From CAYNWT01 sp964485095 (GTDB lineage: Bacteria > Planctomycetota > Planctomycetia > Planctomycetales > Planctomycetaceae), in assembly GCA_964485095.1 (NCBI GenBank), contig CAZAIB010000089.1:1-27622 (forward strand): a DNA stretch of 27,622 nt. The letters run 5' to 3'. The position numbers were made by a program, and so were the translations under genes. Shown in pieces: positions 1 to 6,821 of the stretch (the stretch's first letter is position 1; each line of letters begins with the position of its first letter). Below the pieces are notes generated by a model. That model did no database searches. It saw nothing but the letters and a program-made list of their open reading frames with translations, and had not been told where the DNA came from.

Positions 1-120
1 CGAACCGCTTTTCGCAACCGTCACCAGCGACACAAACGGCGCGCCGTTTGTGTCGAGTGTGCCGAGGCTGGCGGCGTGCATGCTGCCGAAAACGGCTTGA
101 GCAGTCTGAAGATTATCCAT
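1..120 (-). CDS. N-terminal part of a pyridoxamine 5'-phosphate oxidase-like (FMN split-barrel) protein, cut by the window edge
   Basis: The complement from position 120 gives an open frame of 40 codons starting ATG (MDNLQTAQAVFGSMHAASLG) that runs off the left edge. The stretch SLGTLDTNGAPFVSLVTVA matches the first beta strands of the FMN-binding split barrel in PPOX/HugZ-like proteins, where a small-residue-rich turn (here TNGAP) precedes strands ending in S-L-V-T. Such proteins bind FMN or heme; the substrate cannot be told from this fragment. It starts 13 bp after the stop of the ClpX-like gene on the same strand, so the two are probably co-transcribed. The ribosome binding site is weak. 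The family call rests on one strand pair, so confidence is moderate; that it is coding is more certain. Confidence 0.62.
   Translation of the reverse strand, partial: MDNLQTAQAVFGSMHAASLGTLDTNGAPFVSLVTVAKSGS
28..55. repeat. Perfect 28-bp palindrome inside the PPOX-like gene
   Basis: The left arm CGACACAAACGGCG (28-41) is followed directly, with no spacer, by its exact reverse complement CGCCGTTTGTGTCG (42-55). The palindrome lies inside the coding frame and spells the residues around DTNGAPFVS. It is not followed by a T run and so is not a terminator. It could be a binding site for a dimeric protein, a cruciform-forming element or a chance by-product of codon choice. Confidence 0.9.
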
Positions 121-133
121 CGGCCAGGCTCGC

Positions 134-1468
134 CTACTTCGTCACGACGATGACGTCGTCGCCCTTCTTCTTAAGCGTGACTTTCGACTGCTTGCCGGTT
201 CCGAACGTTTCGAACGCGGCTTCTTCTAGGTGAGGAACCAGTGAGGCTCGCAAACCACGAGCGCCGGTTTCTCGGCGGTGAGCCGCTTCGACAATGCCTT
301 CGATAACCGGATCTTCGATGACCAGTTCAACACCTTCGCGTTTGAATTCGCGTCGGTACTTGTCCAGCAGCGTGTCGTCCAGGATTTCGCGGAGCACCTC
401 TTCTGTCAGTGGCTGGAAACTCACAAGTCGTGAGAACCGACCAACCAGTTCCGGCAGCATACCGTAGTTCGCGAAAGCAGTCGTGTTCTCCATGAGTTCT
501 GAACCGACTTCCTGAGCGATCCCTTCGTCGATCTTTGGCTTGGCAACCTGACCGAACCCGACAGACGATTTGGACTTCGACACGGTTGCCGTTCCCTGCA
601 ATCCACTGAAGGCTCCGCACGCGATGAACATGATGTTCCGCAACGGCATTTCCACCTGCGCTCCGTGCCCGCTGTAGCCGAAGTCGGCGGGGAACGTAGT
701 CGTCCGGCCGGACAACAAAGTCAGCAAACCACGCTGCACTCCAAAGCCACTCACATCTTTCGTGGTTCCTTCGCCAGCGAATCGCGTTGACGATCGACTA
801 GTTGCGAGCTTGTCGAATTCGTCCAGACAGACAACTCCACACGACGCCCAAGCTCGGTTCTGACCGGCCAGTTCGAACAAGTGCGAGATCAGCATCTGCA
901 CATCGTCACCGATGTACCCGGTCTCGGAAAACCGAGTCGTATCAGCAACCAACGTTGGCACAGGAAGAATTTCACGGAACAGCAGTTCGGCCAGGTACGT
1001 CTTCCCGCTGCCTGTCGTACCGAGGAACATGTAGTGTTCGCGTTCCGGCAGTTCATCGGTCGGTAGCTGTTCCAAAAACTGCAGCCGCAAACGCTGGAGG
1101 TGTCGGTACGCCAATACCGATCCCGCTCGGCGCGCCTTCTTTTGGCCACGGTAGCCGCATTCCAACAGGCGTTGTTCGACCTGTCGCGGAGTGAGCACGT
1201 CGATTTTTTCGAGTCGCTGCACGACGTCGTCGATCTCAGCCTTTGTAAAGTCGGCCGCGCCGACTTCTTCTGCGGTGACGACACCGGTATCGATTGACGA
1301 AGTTCCTAATGGGTCCATATCACCAAGCCGATTCACAAGGTCAGAAAGTCCAGGCATGCCAATCGCCGCTGCGATCGCTTCCGGATCGTCCATCTGCTGC
1401 AGTGCGCGTTCAAGGGCTTCCGCTGAATTAATGTTGTTGTTCTTGTCGTGTTGCTCTTCGTGAGTCAC
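134..1468 (-). CDS. ClpX-like AAA+ unfoldase lacking the N-terminal zinc-binding domain
   Basis: The 444-residue product has a ClpX-type AAA+ core: Walker A GTTGSGKT (150-157), pore-1 loop GYIG (184-187, GYVG in ClpX), Walker B VVCLDE (212-217), a VGF tripeptide (303-305) at the place of the IGF loop that docks ClpX on ClpP, the segment ELVGRFSRL, and sensor-2 GARG (402-405). The N-terminal ~140 residues do not contain the CxxC...CxxC zinc domain of ClpX; instead there is a helical, Asp/Glu-rich region of unknown role. The family normally unfolds proteins for ClpP. Here altered substrate or adaptor choice is inferred, because the domain that binds adaptors is replaced. The start is GTG at 1468, preceded by CAGGAA about 6 nt upstream. 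A canonical clpX lies at 25678. The adjacent membrane-protein gene and the PPOX-like gene read the same way. Confidence 0.88.
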   Translation of the reverse strand: MTHEEQHDKNNNINSAEALERALQQMDDPEAIAAAIGMPGLSDLVNRLGDMDPLGTSSIDTGVVTAEEVGAADFTKAEIDDVVQRLEKIDVLTPRQVEQRLLECGYRGQKKARRAGSVLAYRHLQRLRLQFLEQLPTDELPEREHYMFLGTTGSGKTYLAELLFREILPVPTLVADTTRFSETGYIGDDVQMLISHLFELAGQNRAWASCGVVCLDEFDKLATSRSSTRFAGEGTTKDVSGFGVQRGLLTLLSGRTTTFPADFGYSGHGAQVEMPLRNIMFIACGAFSGLQGTATVSKSKSSVGFGQVAKPKIDEGIAQEVGSELMENTTAFANYGMLPELVGRFSRLVSFQPLTEEVLREILDDTLLDKYRREFKREGVELVIEDPVIEGIVEAAHRRETGARGLRASLVPHLEEAAFETFGTGKQSKVTLKKKGDDVIVVTK

Positions 1469-1664
1469 AGTCGGTTCCTGTACTACTTTTCCGGCAGATC
1501 ACATTTCGCCTGCCCGGGGGAACTCTTCGGGGTTCGACGGCTCAGGGCAAGCATCGCCGTTCTTGCGTTCTGTTCACCCAGATACTGCGAGCGGGTAAAA
1601 CTGTCTGAGAGACCGGAAAATCCGCGAAACGCCGCATTTTGTTGCGTTCCTGGCAAAATTCCGA

Positions 1665-2066
1665 CTAGCGGTTTTGCTTGGGGACACTTGACGGAACCCA
1701 TGTAGTGGGGTTGCTTTCCTTCGATTCTTTGATGTCCCGAACGCCTTCGACGGTGGGTGGTCCGTTGTTGCAAGTAGAGTCGTCCGTTGAGGTTCGAACG
1801 CGTCGCGGTGAGTAGTCTGCCGGCGGGTCTGGCTTTTTTGCTTTGAACCAAAGACCAAGGTTTCCGGATCCGTTGTTGCTCTTGAGTCCCATCAAGAGCA
1901 TCCCGAACAGGCCTACAAAAACGGATGCGGCCAGCAGACTGGGCCAAAGTGGGTCATCTACCGAGGTCACCAAAATGAACATCACACCGACAAAGCCCAG
2001 CAGGAACACGATGGAGGAAGCCAAAAGTGCGGCACTTTCGCGTCCATAGTCGTATTTTTTTGGCAT
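1665..2066 (-). CDS. Small two-helix membrane protein, function unknown
   Basis: The 133-residue product has a short charged N-terminus (MPKKYDYGRE), then two hydrophobic segments at about 11-34 and 41-62, then a hydrophilic Pro/Ser/Thr/Asn-rich tail with no recognisable domain. I do not recognise a family. The ATG at 2066 is preceded by AGGAG (complement of 2073-2077) at good spacing, which supports the start and the gene. It reads toward the ClpX-like gene with a ~196-bp gap and is divergent from the SecA-like gene, so the ~165 bp between 2067 and 2232 should hold promoters for both directions. Confidence 0.72.
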   Translation of the reverse strand: MPKKYDYGRESAALLASSIVFLLGFVGVMFILVTSVDDPLWPSLLAASVFVGLFGMLLMGLKSNNGSGNLGLWFKAKKPDPPADYSPRRVRTSTDDSTCNNGPPTVEGVRDIKESKESNPTTWVPSSVPKQNR

Positions 2067-2232
2067 CGGGGGCTCCTGCCCGAAGGTGTGGTTTCCAAGT
2101 GCCGATTATAACACAGGTTCCGGCAGTGTAAGCCGCCGCGTAGAATTACGCATGATGAAGTTGGGAACCAGCTTTCTCTTCGTCATTTCTAAGGCAAAAA
2201 TCAGACAAAACACGCACGCAGTCAGTCGGCCA

Positions 2233-4182
2233 ATGTCAGCTCTCTCATTTGAATCTGCACTTCACCTAATCAAAGTCGGCGGTCGTCCGGCTGCCGCCCG
2301 ACGTTCGCGATGGTCGAAAGTCGCCAGCGACGTTATCGAACGTTCGGACAAACTTAAGCAGCTGGCTCACGACGAATTAGAAGTCCGTGGCCGCGAAGTG
2401 CGATGGCGTGCCAAAGCGGGCGAACCTTTGGACCAGTTGCTTCCCGACGCCTACGCCCTGGTCCGCGAAGCTGCAGACCGCGCTTTGGGAATGCGGCACT
2501 TTCGAGTCCAGATCATGGGCGCGATGGCGCTGTTTGAGGGTAACGTTGCTGAGATGCAGACGGGTGAAGGTAAAACGCTGACCGCGACAATGCCCGCTTA
2601 CATTCGGGCTCTTTCGGGACTGGGCACACACGTGATCACGGTCAACGATTATCTGGCCAATCGTGACGCGGACATCATGGGTGAGGTCTACCGAAAGCTG
2701 GGCATGACAGTCGGCAAGGTTTTAGAACCGATGGAACCGCCCGAACGCCGTGAGAACTATGCCTGCGATATCACGTACGGGACCGCCAAAGAAATGGGTT
2801 TCGATTTCCTCCGCGACCGGCTCCGCAAAGGTGCGTCGCAGGACGATGAAATCGCAACGAAGCGATTTGGCCAGGGCATCGACGGTGGCGAGAAGCCTGT
2901 TCAGCGCGGACACCATTTCGCGTTGATCGACGAAGCCGACAGTATTTTGATTGATGAAGCCAAAACGCCGCTCATCATTGGGCTCACACAGCCCAACGAT
3001 CCGGCGACCGTGAACTTGTATCGCTGGAGTCACCGAGCGACCTACCGGCTTGAAGCCAACGCTGACTACGTTTACGAACCCGATCGGCGTTCGGCGTACC
3101 TTACCGACGATGGCTGCCGCAAAATTGTGCTCATGGCCAAGCCATCGCTGATGAACTCCATGGACACCGAGCGTATCTACACACAGGTCGAAAAAGCGCT
3201 GACGGCTCGGCACGCTTTCAACCTTGATCGCGACTACGTTGTGGTCGATAAGAAGGTGCAGATTGTTGACGAATCAACCGGCCGAATTATGGATGGCCGT
3301 AAGTGGCAGGATGGATTGCACCAGGCAATCGAAGCCAAAGAACTGGTTCCGATTACTGCCGCGACAGGCCAGGCGGCGCGTATCACGGTTCAGAGCTTCT
3401 TCCGCAACTACACACATCTTGGCGGAATGACAGGGACCGCAACCACAGCTTCTCGCGAATTGAAAAAGACTTACGCGATCAACGTGACCAAGATCCCGAC
3501 CAACAAAGTGTGCATCCGCAAAGGTCTGCCACATCGAGTCTTCACGACACAGGAAGCCAAGCAAAAGGCAATTGTGGAAGACATCCGTGAGAAGGTTCAG
3601 GCAGGACGTTCGGTTCTCATCGGAACGCCATCGGTCGACGCATCCACCGCACTTGGCGTGGCTCTAAACGCAGCAGGCATCGATCATCAGGTCCTGAACG
3701 CGTTGAACCACGACCTGGAAGCAAAGATTGTTGAGAAGGCTGGCGGGATGGGCCGCGTCACAATTGCGACCAACATGGCCGGTCGCGGAACAGACATTCT
3801 CCTCACCGACGAAGTCAAGCAGCGCGGTGGGCTACACGTGGTGGCAACAGAATTTCATAGTTCGACGCGAATTGACCGGCAGTTGATCGGCCGATCCGCC
3901 AGACAAGGCGACAAAGGCAGCTACCAATTCTTCCTGTCACTGGAAGACGAACTCCTGCGCTGCCGGGACAGTCGAAAGGTCGCACGCCGCCGAAAAGCCG
4001 CCTCGCCCAACGCGGACGGAGAACTAAGCCGCTCTGCCGTGGGCTACTTCAAGCGCACGCAAAAGTTCCTCGAAAAGAACGACCGCAAGCAGCGGAAGAA
4101 CCTGCTAAAGCAGGAGAAGTTCCGAACAGAAGCCTACGAACGCATGGGCATCGACCCCTACCTCGAACTCACCGAAAGCTAA
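2233..4182 (+). CDS. Shortened SecA-like translocase ATPase
   Basis: The product (649 residues from this ATG) carries the whole SecA DEAD motor: Walker A MQTGEGKT (108-115), the SecA signature VNDYLANRDA, Walker B LIDEAD (231-236), a preprotein cross-linking region after EAKTPLIIG, GMTGTA (398-403), TNMAGRGTD (513-521) and QLIGRSARQGDKGS. After the second nucleotide-binding fold only ~75 residues remain: a basic stretch and one long helix ending in MGIDPYLELTES. Full SecA (~900 residues) continues with the rest of the helical scaffold, the wing domain and a zinc tail; these are absent. SecA pushes preproteins through SecYEG, but this form lacks the two-helix finger, so its partner is uncertain. 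An in-frame GTG at 2086 and ATGs at 2152/2155 would add unalignable residues; 2233 is chosen because MSALSFESAL begins the SecA-like region, although no good ribosome binding site precedes it. Confidence 0.85.
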   Translation: MSALSFESALHLIKVGGRPAAARRSRWSKVASDVIERSDKLKQLAHDELEVRGREVRWRAKAGEPLDQLLPDAYALVREAADRALGMRHFRVQIMGAMALFEGNVAEMQTGEGKTLTATMPAYIRALSGLGTHVITVNDYLANRDADIMGEVYRKLGMTVGKVLEPMEPPERRENYACDITYGTAKEMGFDFLRDRLRKGASQDDEIATKRFGQGIDGGEKPVQRGHHFALIDEADSILIDEAKTPLIIGLTQPNDPATVNLYRWSHRATYRLEANADYVYEPDRRSAYLTDDGCRKIVLMAKPSLMNSMDTERIYTQVEKALTARHAFNLDRDYVVVDKKVQIVDESTGRIMDGRKWQDGLHQAIEAKELVPITAATGQAARITVQSFFRNYTHLGGMTGTATTASRELKKTYAINVTKIPTNKVCIRKGLPHRVFTTQEAKQKAIVEDIREKVQAGRSVLIGTPSVDASTALGVALNAAGIDHQVLNALNHDLEAKIVEKAGGMGRVTIATNMAGRGTDILLTDEVKQRGGLHVVATEFHSSTRIDRQLIGRSARQGDKGSYQFFLSLEDELLRCRDSRKVARRRKAASPNADGELSRSAVGYFKRTQKFLEKNDRKQRKNLLKQEKFRTEAYERMGIDPYLELTES

Positions 4183-4594
4183 CGCGAACGTTCCGTTCGA
4201 TCGGTACCCGGTTGGTGAGGTGACTGGGGTTGGGAATCGCTGTTCCGGTTGGGCGTTGGGTTGGATCCTCTGAGAGTATCAGGGGCCTGTGAATCAAACT
4301 GGCTTTGTGACCAGTATGCACCGCCGGCACTATTGATGGGTGCCTGCGATGCTTGCTGATCGATGTTGGAACGCAGTTGGTTTCACATCGTCGGTAGGAT
4401 GGTTCCGAGCCCCCGATTATGCTCGGCAGCCGTCAAGCTGACCACATCCTGTTCGAAGATCTCTGGACTTGGGCCTAATTGCCCTGCGTAAAGTTGGATT
4501 TCATGAGCGACTGACCGTATTCTTGATAGGAGCAAAGAGAGTTAGAACAGTAACAGTGGACGTCTTGGACGCTGCCTGAACCGATGGAGAGACC
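4183..4594. other. Intergenic gap of about 410 bp, no gene seen
   Basis: No convincing open frame, tRNA or repeat is visible. A short inverted repeat CGAACG-TTC-CGTTCG follows the stop of the SecA-like gene but has no T run. The right part should contain the promoter and leader of the sigma-factor gene; a ribosome binding site (GGAGAGACC before the ATG) is present at its end. I could not identify a promoter with confidence. Confidence 0.5.
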
Positions 4595-5101
4595 ATGCTT
4601 GATAGTTGGCTGGGCTGGGCGAGGGGGCGGCTCCGCTCTACTGCCCAAGGGCGATCACAGTCGATGAGCCGACACTTCGACACGTCCGATGTCGTTCAGG
4701 AATCAATGCTCCAACTGGTTACCGCCACCGGAGAGGCGGATGGGACGCCCATCCGGACCGGGGCGTACCTCAAACGTGTTGCTATGGGGCAAATCAGCAA
4801 TCTGTCCCGTCACTTTTCGGCTCAGAAGCGTTGCCCACCGCAAAGTGCAATGCGGGTCCCGGAGTCGGTAGTCCGCGCCGAGCAGCTGGACCCGGCGCGT
4901 GAAGCGCAACACCAGGAAGAACTTCTGCGGATGCTCCGCGCTATGAGTCAGTTGGACAAAGACGATGAGCAGATGATCTACCTGCGTTACTTTGACGGGA
5001 AAACGCTGTCGGAGATCTCAGCGGAGACAGGGGCAACAATGGACGTTGTCCGGACCCGCCTGACAAACTCCCTGAAGGTGCTAAAGATCAAACTTTCCTA
5101 G
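4595..5101 (+). CDS. ECF-type RNA polymerase sigma factor
   Basis: The 168-residue product has the two-domain plan of extracytoplasmic-function sigma factors. Region 2 is recognised by DTSDVVQESMLQL (around 28-41), which contacts core polymerase and the -10 element. Region 4 is the C-terminal helix-turn-helix DEQMIYLRYFDGKTLSEISA followed by TGATMDVVRTRLTNSLKVLK, which binds the -35 element. Regions 1.1 and 3 are absent, as usual for ECF factors. The ATG is preceded by GGAGAGACC. The stop is 11 nt before the start of a membrane Ser/Thr kinase, so both are very likely on one transcript. In planctomycetes several ECF groups are linked to such kinases, and activation by phosphorylation or by the kinase as partner is the usual inference; no anti-sigma factor gene is present. 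Confidence 0.92.
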   Translation: MLDSWLGWARGRLRSTAQGRSQSMSRHFDTSDVVQESMLQLVTATGEADGTPIRTGAYLKRVAMGQISNLSRHFSAQKRCPPQSAMRVPESVVRAEQLDPAREAQHQEELLRMLRAMSQLDKDDEQMIYLRYFDGKTLSEISAETGATMDVVRTRLTNSLKVLKIKLS

Positions 5102-5112
5102 TAGGTTGAGCC

Positions 5113-6573
5113 ATGCCAGAGCACAGTAACGCCCCTGTAATTGCCCAAATCTGCGACGTAGTTAAGAACAGCGAACTTCGGATCTGCAAGTACAAATTGC
5201 GTGGGGTTGTGGCGTCGCGAGGTCAGTCGAAGGTCTATCGTGCTTTCGATCCCGATCTTAACCGAGAGGTTGCTCTTAAGATCTACCATCAGGATATGAG
5301 CTCTCAGCAGCATGAGAGAGTTCTTTCTGAGGGCAGAGCGATTGCCCGGGTCAGCTCGCCCTATGTGGCCCGGTGTTATGCCGTCGAGTCGCTTCCTGAT
5401 GGACCAATCCTGGTTAACGAGTGGATTGATGGGGCGACACTGTCGGACTACGTCGCAGATCGGACGTTGCGGCTTGAGGAAGTCCGAGAAATATTTCGCA
5501 AGGTGTGCTTAGGTGTGTCCGCGATTCATGCCCAGGGCTTGGTTCATGCCGACCTCAAGCCGGGCAATATCATGGTCGATTCGCAGGGCGATCCAAGGAT
5601 TATCGACTTTGGCCTGGTCATATCCGAGGAGAACCTGAATGACACTTCGCTTGCAGGAACGTATGCGTACATGTCACCCGAGATTGCGAGAGGAGACCAT
5701 GGGCGAATTGGGAGAGCAACAGACATCTTTGGTCTAGGTGGAATTCTCCACTTTCTGTTGACGGGCCACGCCCTCTATGAATCCGATTCCAAGCAAGAAA
5801 TCTTGGCGATGGCGCGCCGCGGCGAACCCGCTGAGTCCGTTGCAGACTACACAGTGCACTCGAACCGCCTCTGGCAGATTCGTAGTAAGTGCCTGGCTGC
5901 CCGGCCGGGACAGCGATTTTCTTCAGCAGACCATATCGTTAAAAGCCTGTTCCCACGCAGAGCCTGGCGCGCTGGGTTTATCGTCCTCGGGCTGGCCTTG
6001 GCGTTTTTTCTTGCCAGCCAATGGGCTGGAGCTGTCGAGCCATCTACTATTCGTGAAGCACGCAACCTGATGCGACGAACTCTTGGGCAGTTTAGGCGGG
6101 GGAATTCGGCTGAGGCGGAACGACTGCTGCACCAGGCCCAGGAACTCAAAACATCGGCCAGTATTGAGACCGACGACGATCGCTATTTACTGTTCGACTA
6201 CTACTTCGTTGAATCTGATTATCGCGCTGATTCTCAGGACTATGGCTTGGCCGAGGAGGCGGCACACTCGGCTTTGGAGCATCGGTCGGTGGCTATCACG
6301 AAACGTCCAGAGCGGCTTGCACACCTTCAGCTGCGTCTCGCTCATCTAATATGGCACCGCTACCGCGAACTTTGCCAGCAACCTCGCGCCGCCTTTAACT
6401 GCCGCCTACCCGGCATAAGGGCTCGTGTCATAGCCGAGTTTAGTAAAACACTCGACTTGTCTGAAGAGTTGCTTCAGTCTGATGGTCACAGCCAGTCCGT
6501 GCATGCGAAGCTAACTGCCGTCAGCGTAGCAGCAAGTGAGGCCCTCACTCAACTTGACGGGAAAGCGGAATAG
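5113..6573 (+). CDS. Membrane-anchored Hanks-type Ser/Thr protein kinase linked to the ECF sigma factor
   Basis: The 486-residue product has an N-terminal kinase domain (~28-280): catalytic lysine in VALK (K56), helix-C glutamate candidate E73, catalytic loop HADLKPGN (H145, D147, K149, N152), DFG (D165-G167) and SPE (188-190). The glycine loop is degenerate (GVVASRGQSKVY), but the residues needed for catalysis are there, so an active kinase is expected. One hydrophobic helix (~287-306) anchors it to the membrane. The ~180-residue part beyond is helical, with repeat-like stretches such as RRGNSAEAERLLHQAQEL, resembling TPR-type repeats; it may sense a signal on the other side of the membrane. 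No PASTA domain is seen. The gene follows the sigma-factor gene by 11 nt; AGGTTGAG precedes the ATG. Regulation of the neighbouring sigma factor by this kinase is an inference from context. Confidence 0.9.
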   Translation: MPEHSNAPVIAQICDVVKNSELRICKYKLRGVVASRGQSKVYRAFDPDLNREVALKIYHQDMSSQQHERVLSEGRAIARVSSPYVARCYAVESLPDGPILVNEWIDGATLSDYVADRTLRLEEVREIFRKVCLGVSAIHAQGLVHADLKPGNIMVDSQGDPRIIDFGLVISEENLNDTSLAGTYAYMSPEIARGDHGRIGRATDIFGLGGILHFLLTGHALYESDSKQEILAMARRGEPAESVADYTVHSNRLWQIRSKCLAARPGQRFSSADHIVKSLFPRRAWRAGFIVLGLALAFFLASQWAGAVEPSTIREARNLMRRTLGQFRRGNSAEAERLLHQAQELKTSASIETDDDRYLLFDYYFVESDYRADSQDYGLAEEAAHSALEHRSVAITKRPERLAHLQLRLAHLIWHRYRELCQQPRAAFNCRLPGIRARVIAEFSKTLDLSEELLQSDGHSQSVHAKLTAVSVAASEALTQLDGKAE

Positions 6574-6760
6574 TTCATTCAGCTAGTCACGGGCGACGAC
6601 GAGCCAATCCGGCCAGCATCAGATGCTTCGAGCTTCCCAGAATTCACCTGGTAGTCAAGTTTCTCCGAGACCCGACCGCCGTGTTAGAGCCAGTCTGCAT
6701 ATCCAAGGGGACTGGTGCTTGGGTGCCTGCCTGCCGATCGCACAGTAAAATGGTGGAACC

Positions 6761-6796
6761 AAAAAAGCCGACTGAGCTCTATGCTCAGCCGGCTTT
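6761..6796 (-). terminator. Rho-independent terminator of the cyclase-repeat gene
   Basis: Arms 6764-6777 and 6783-6796 pair over 14 positions with one A-C mismatch around a 5-nt loop. On the minus strand the hairpin is followed by six T residues (complement of 6761-6766). It lies 25 bp past the stop of the leftward gene. On the plus strand it could also slow transcripts arriving from the kinase gene, but there is no T run in that direction. Confidence 0.88.
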
Positions 6797-6821
6797 GTAA
6801 GTCTATCGCGGGTTCAACGCA

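Noticed and set aside
1483..1947. 154-codon leftward open frame overlapping the small membrane protein
   Set aside because: The other frame has a good ribosome binding site and two clear membrane helices; this one has neither.
4184..4200. Inverted repeat CGAACG-TTC-CGTTCG just after the SecA-like gene
   Set aside because: Short stem and no T run, so I do not call it a terminator.
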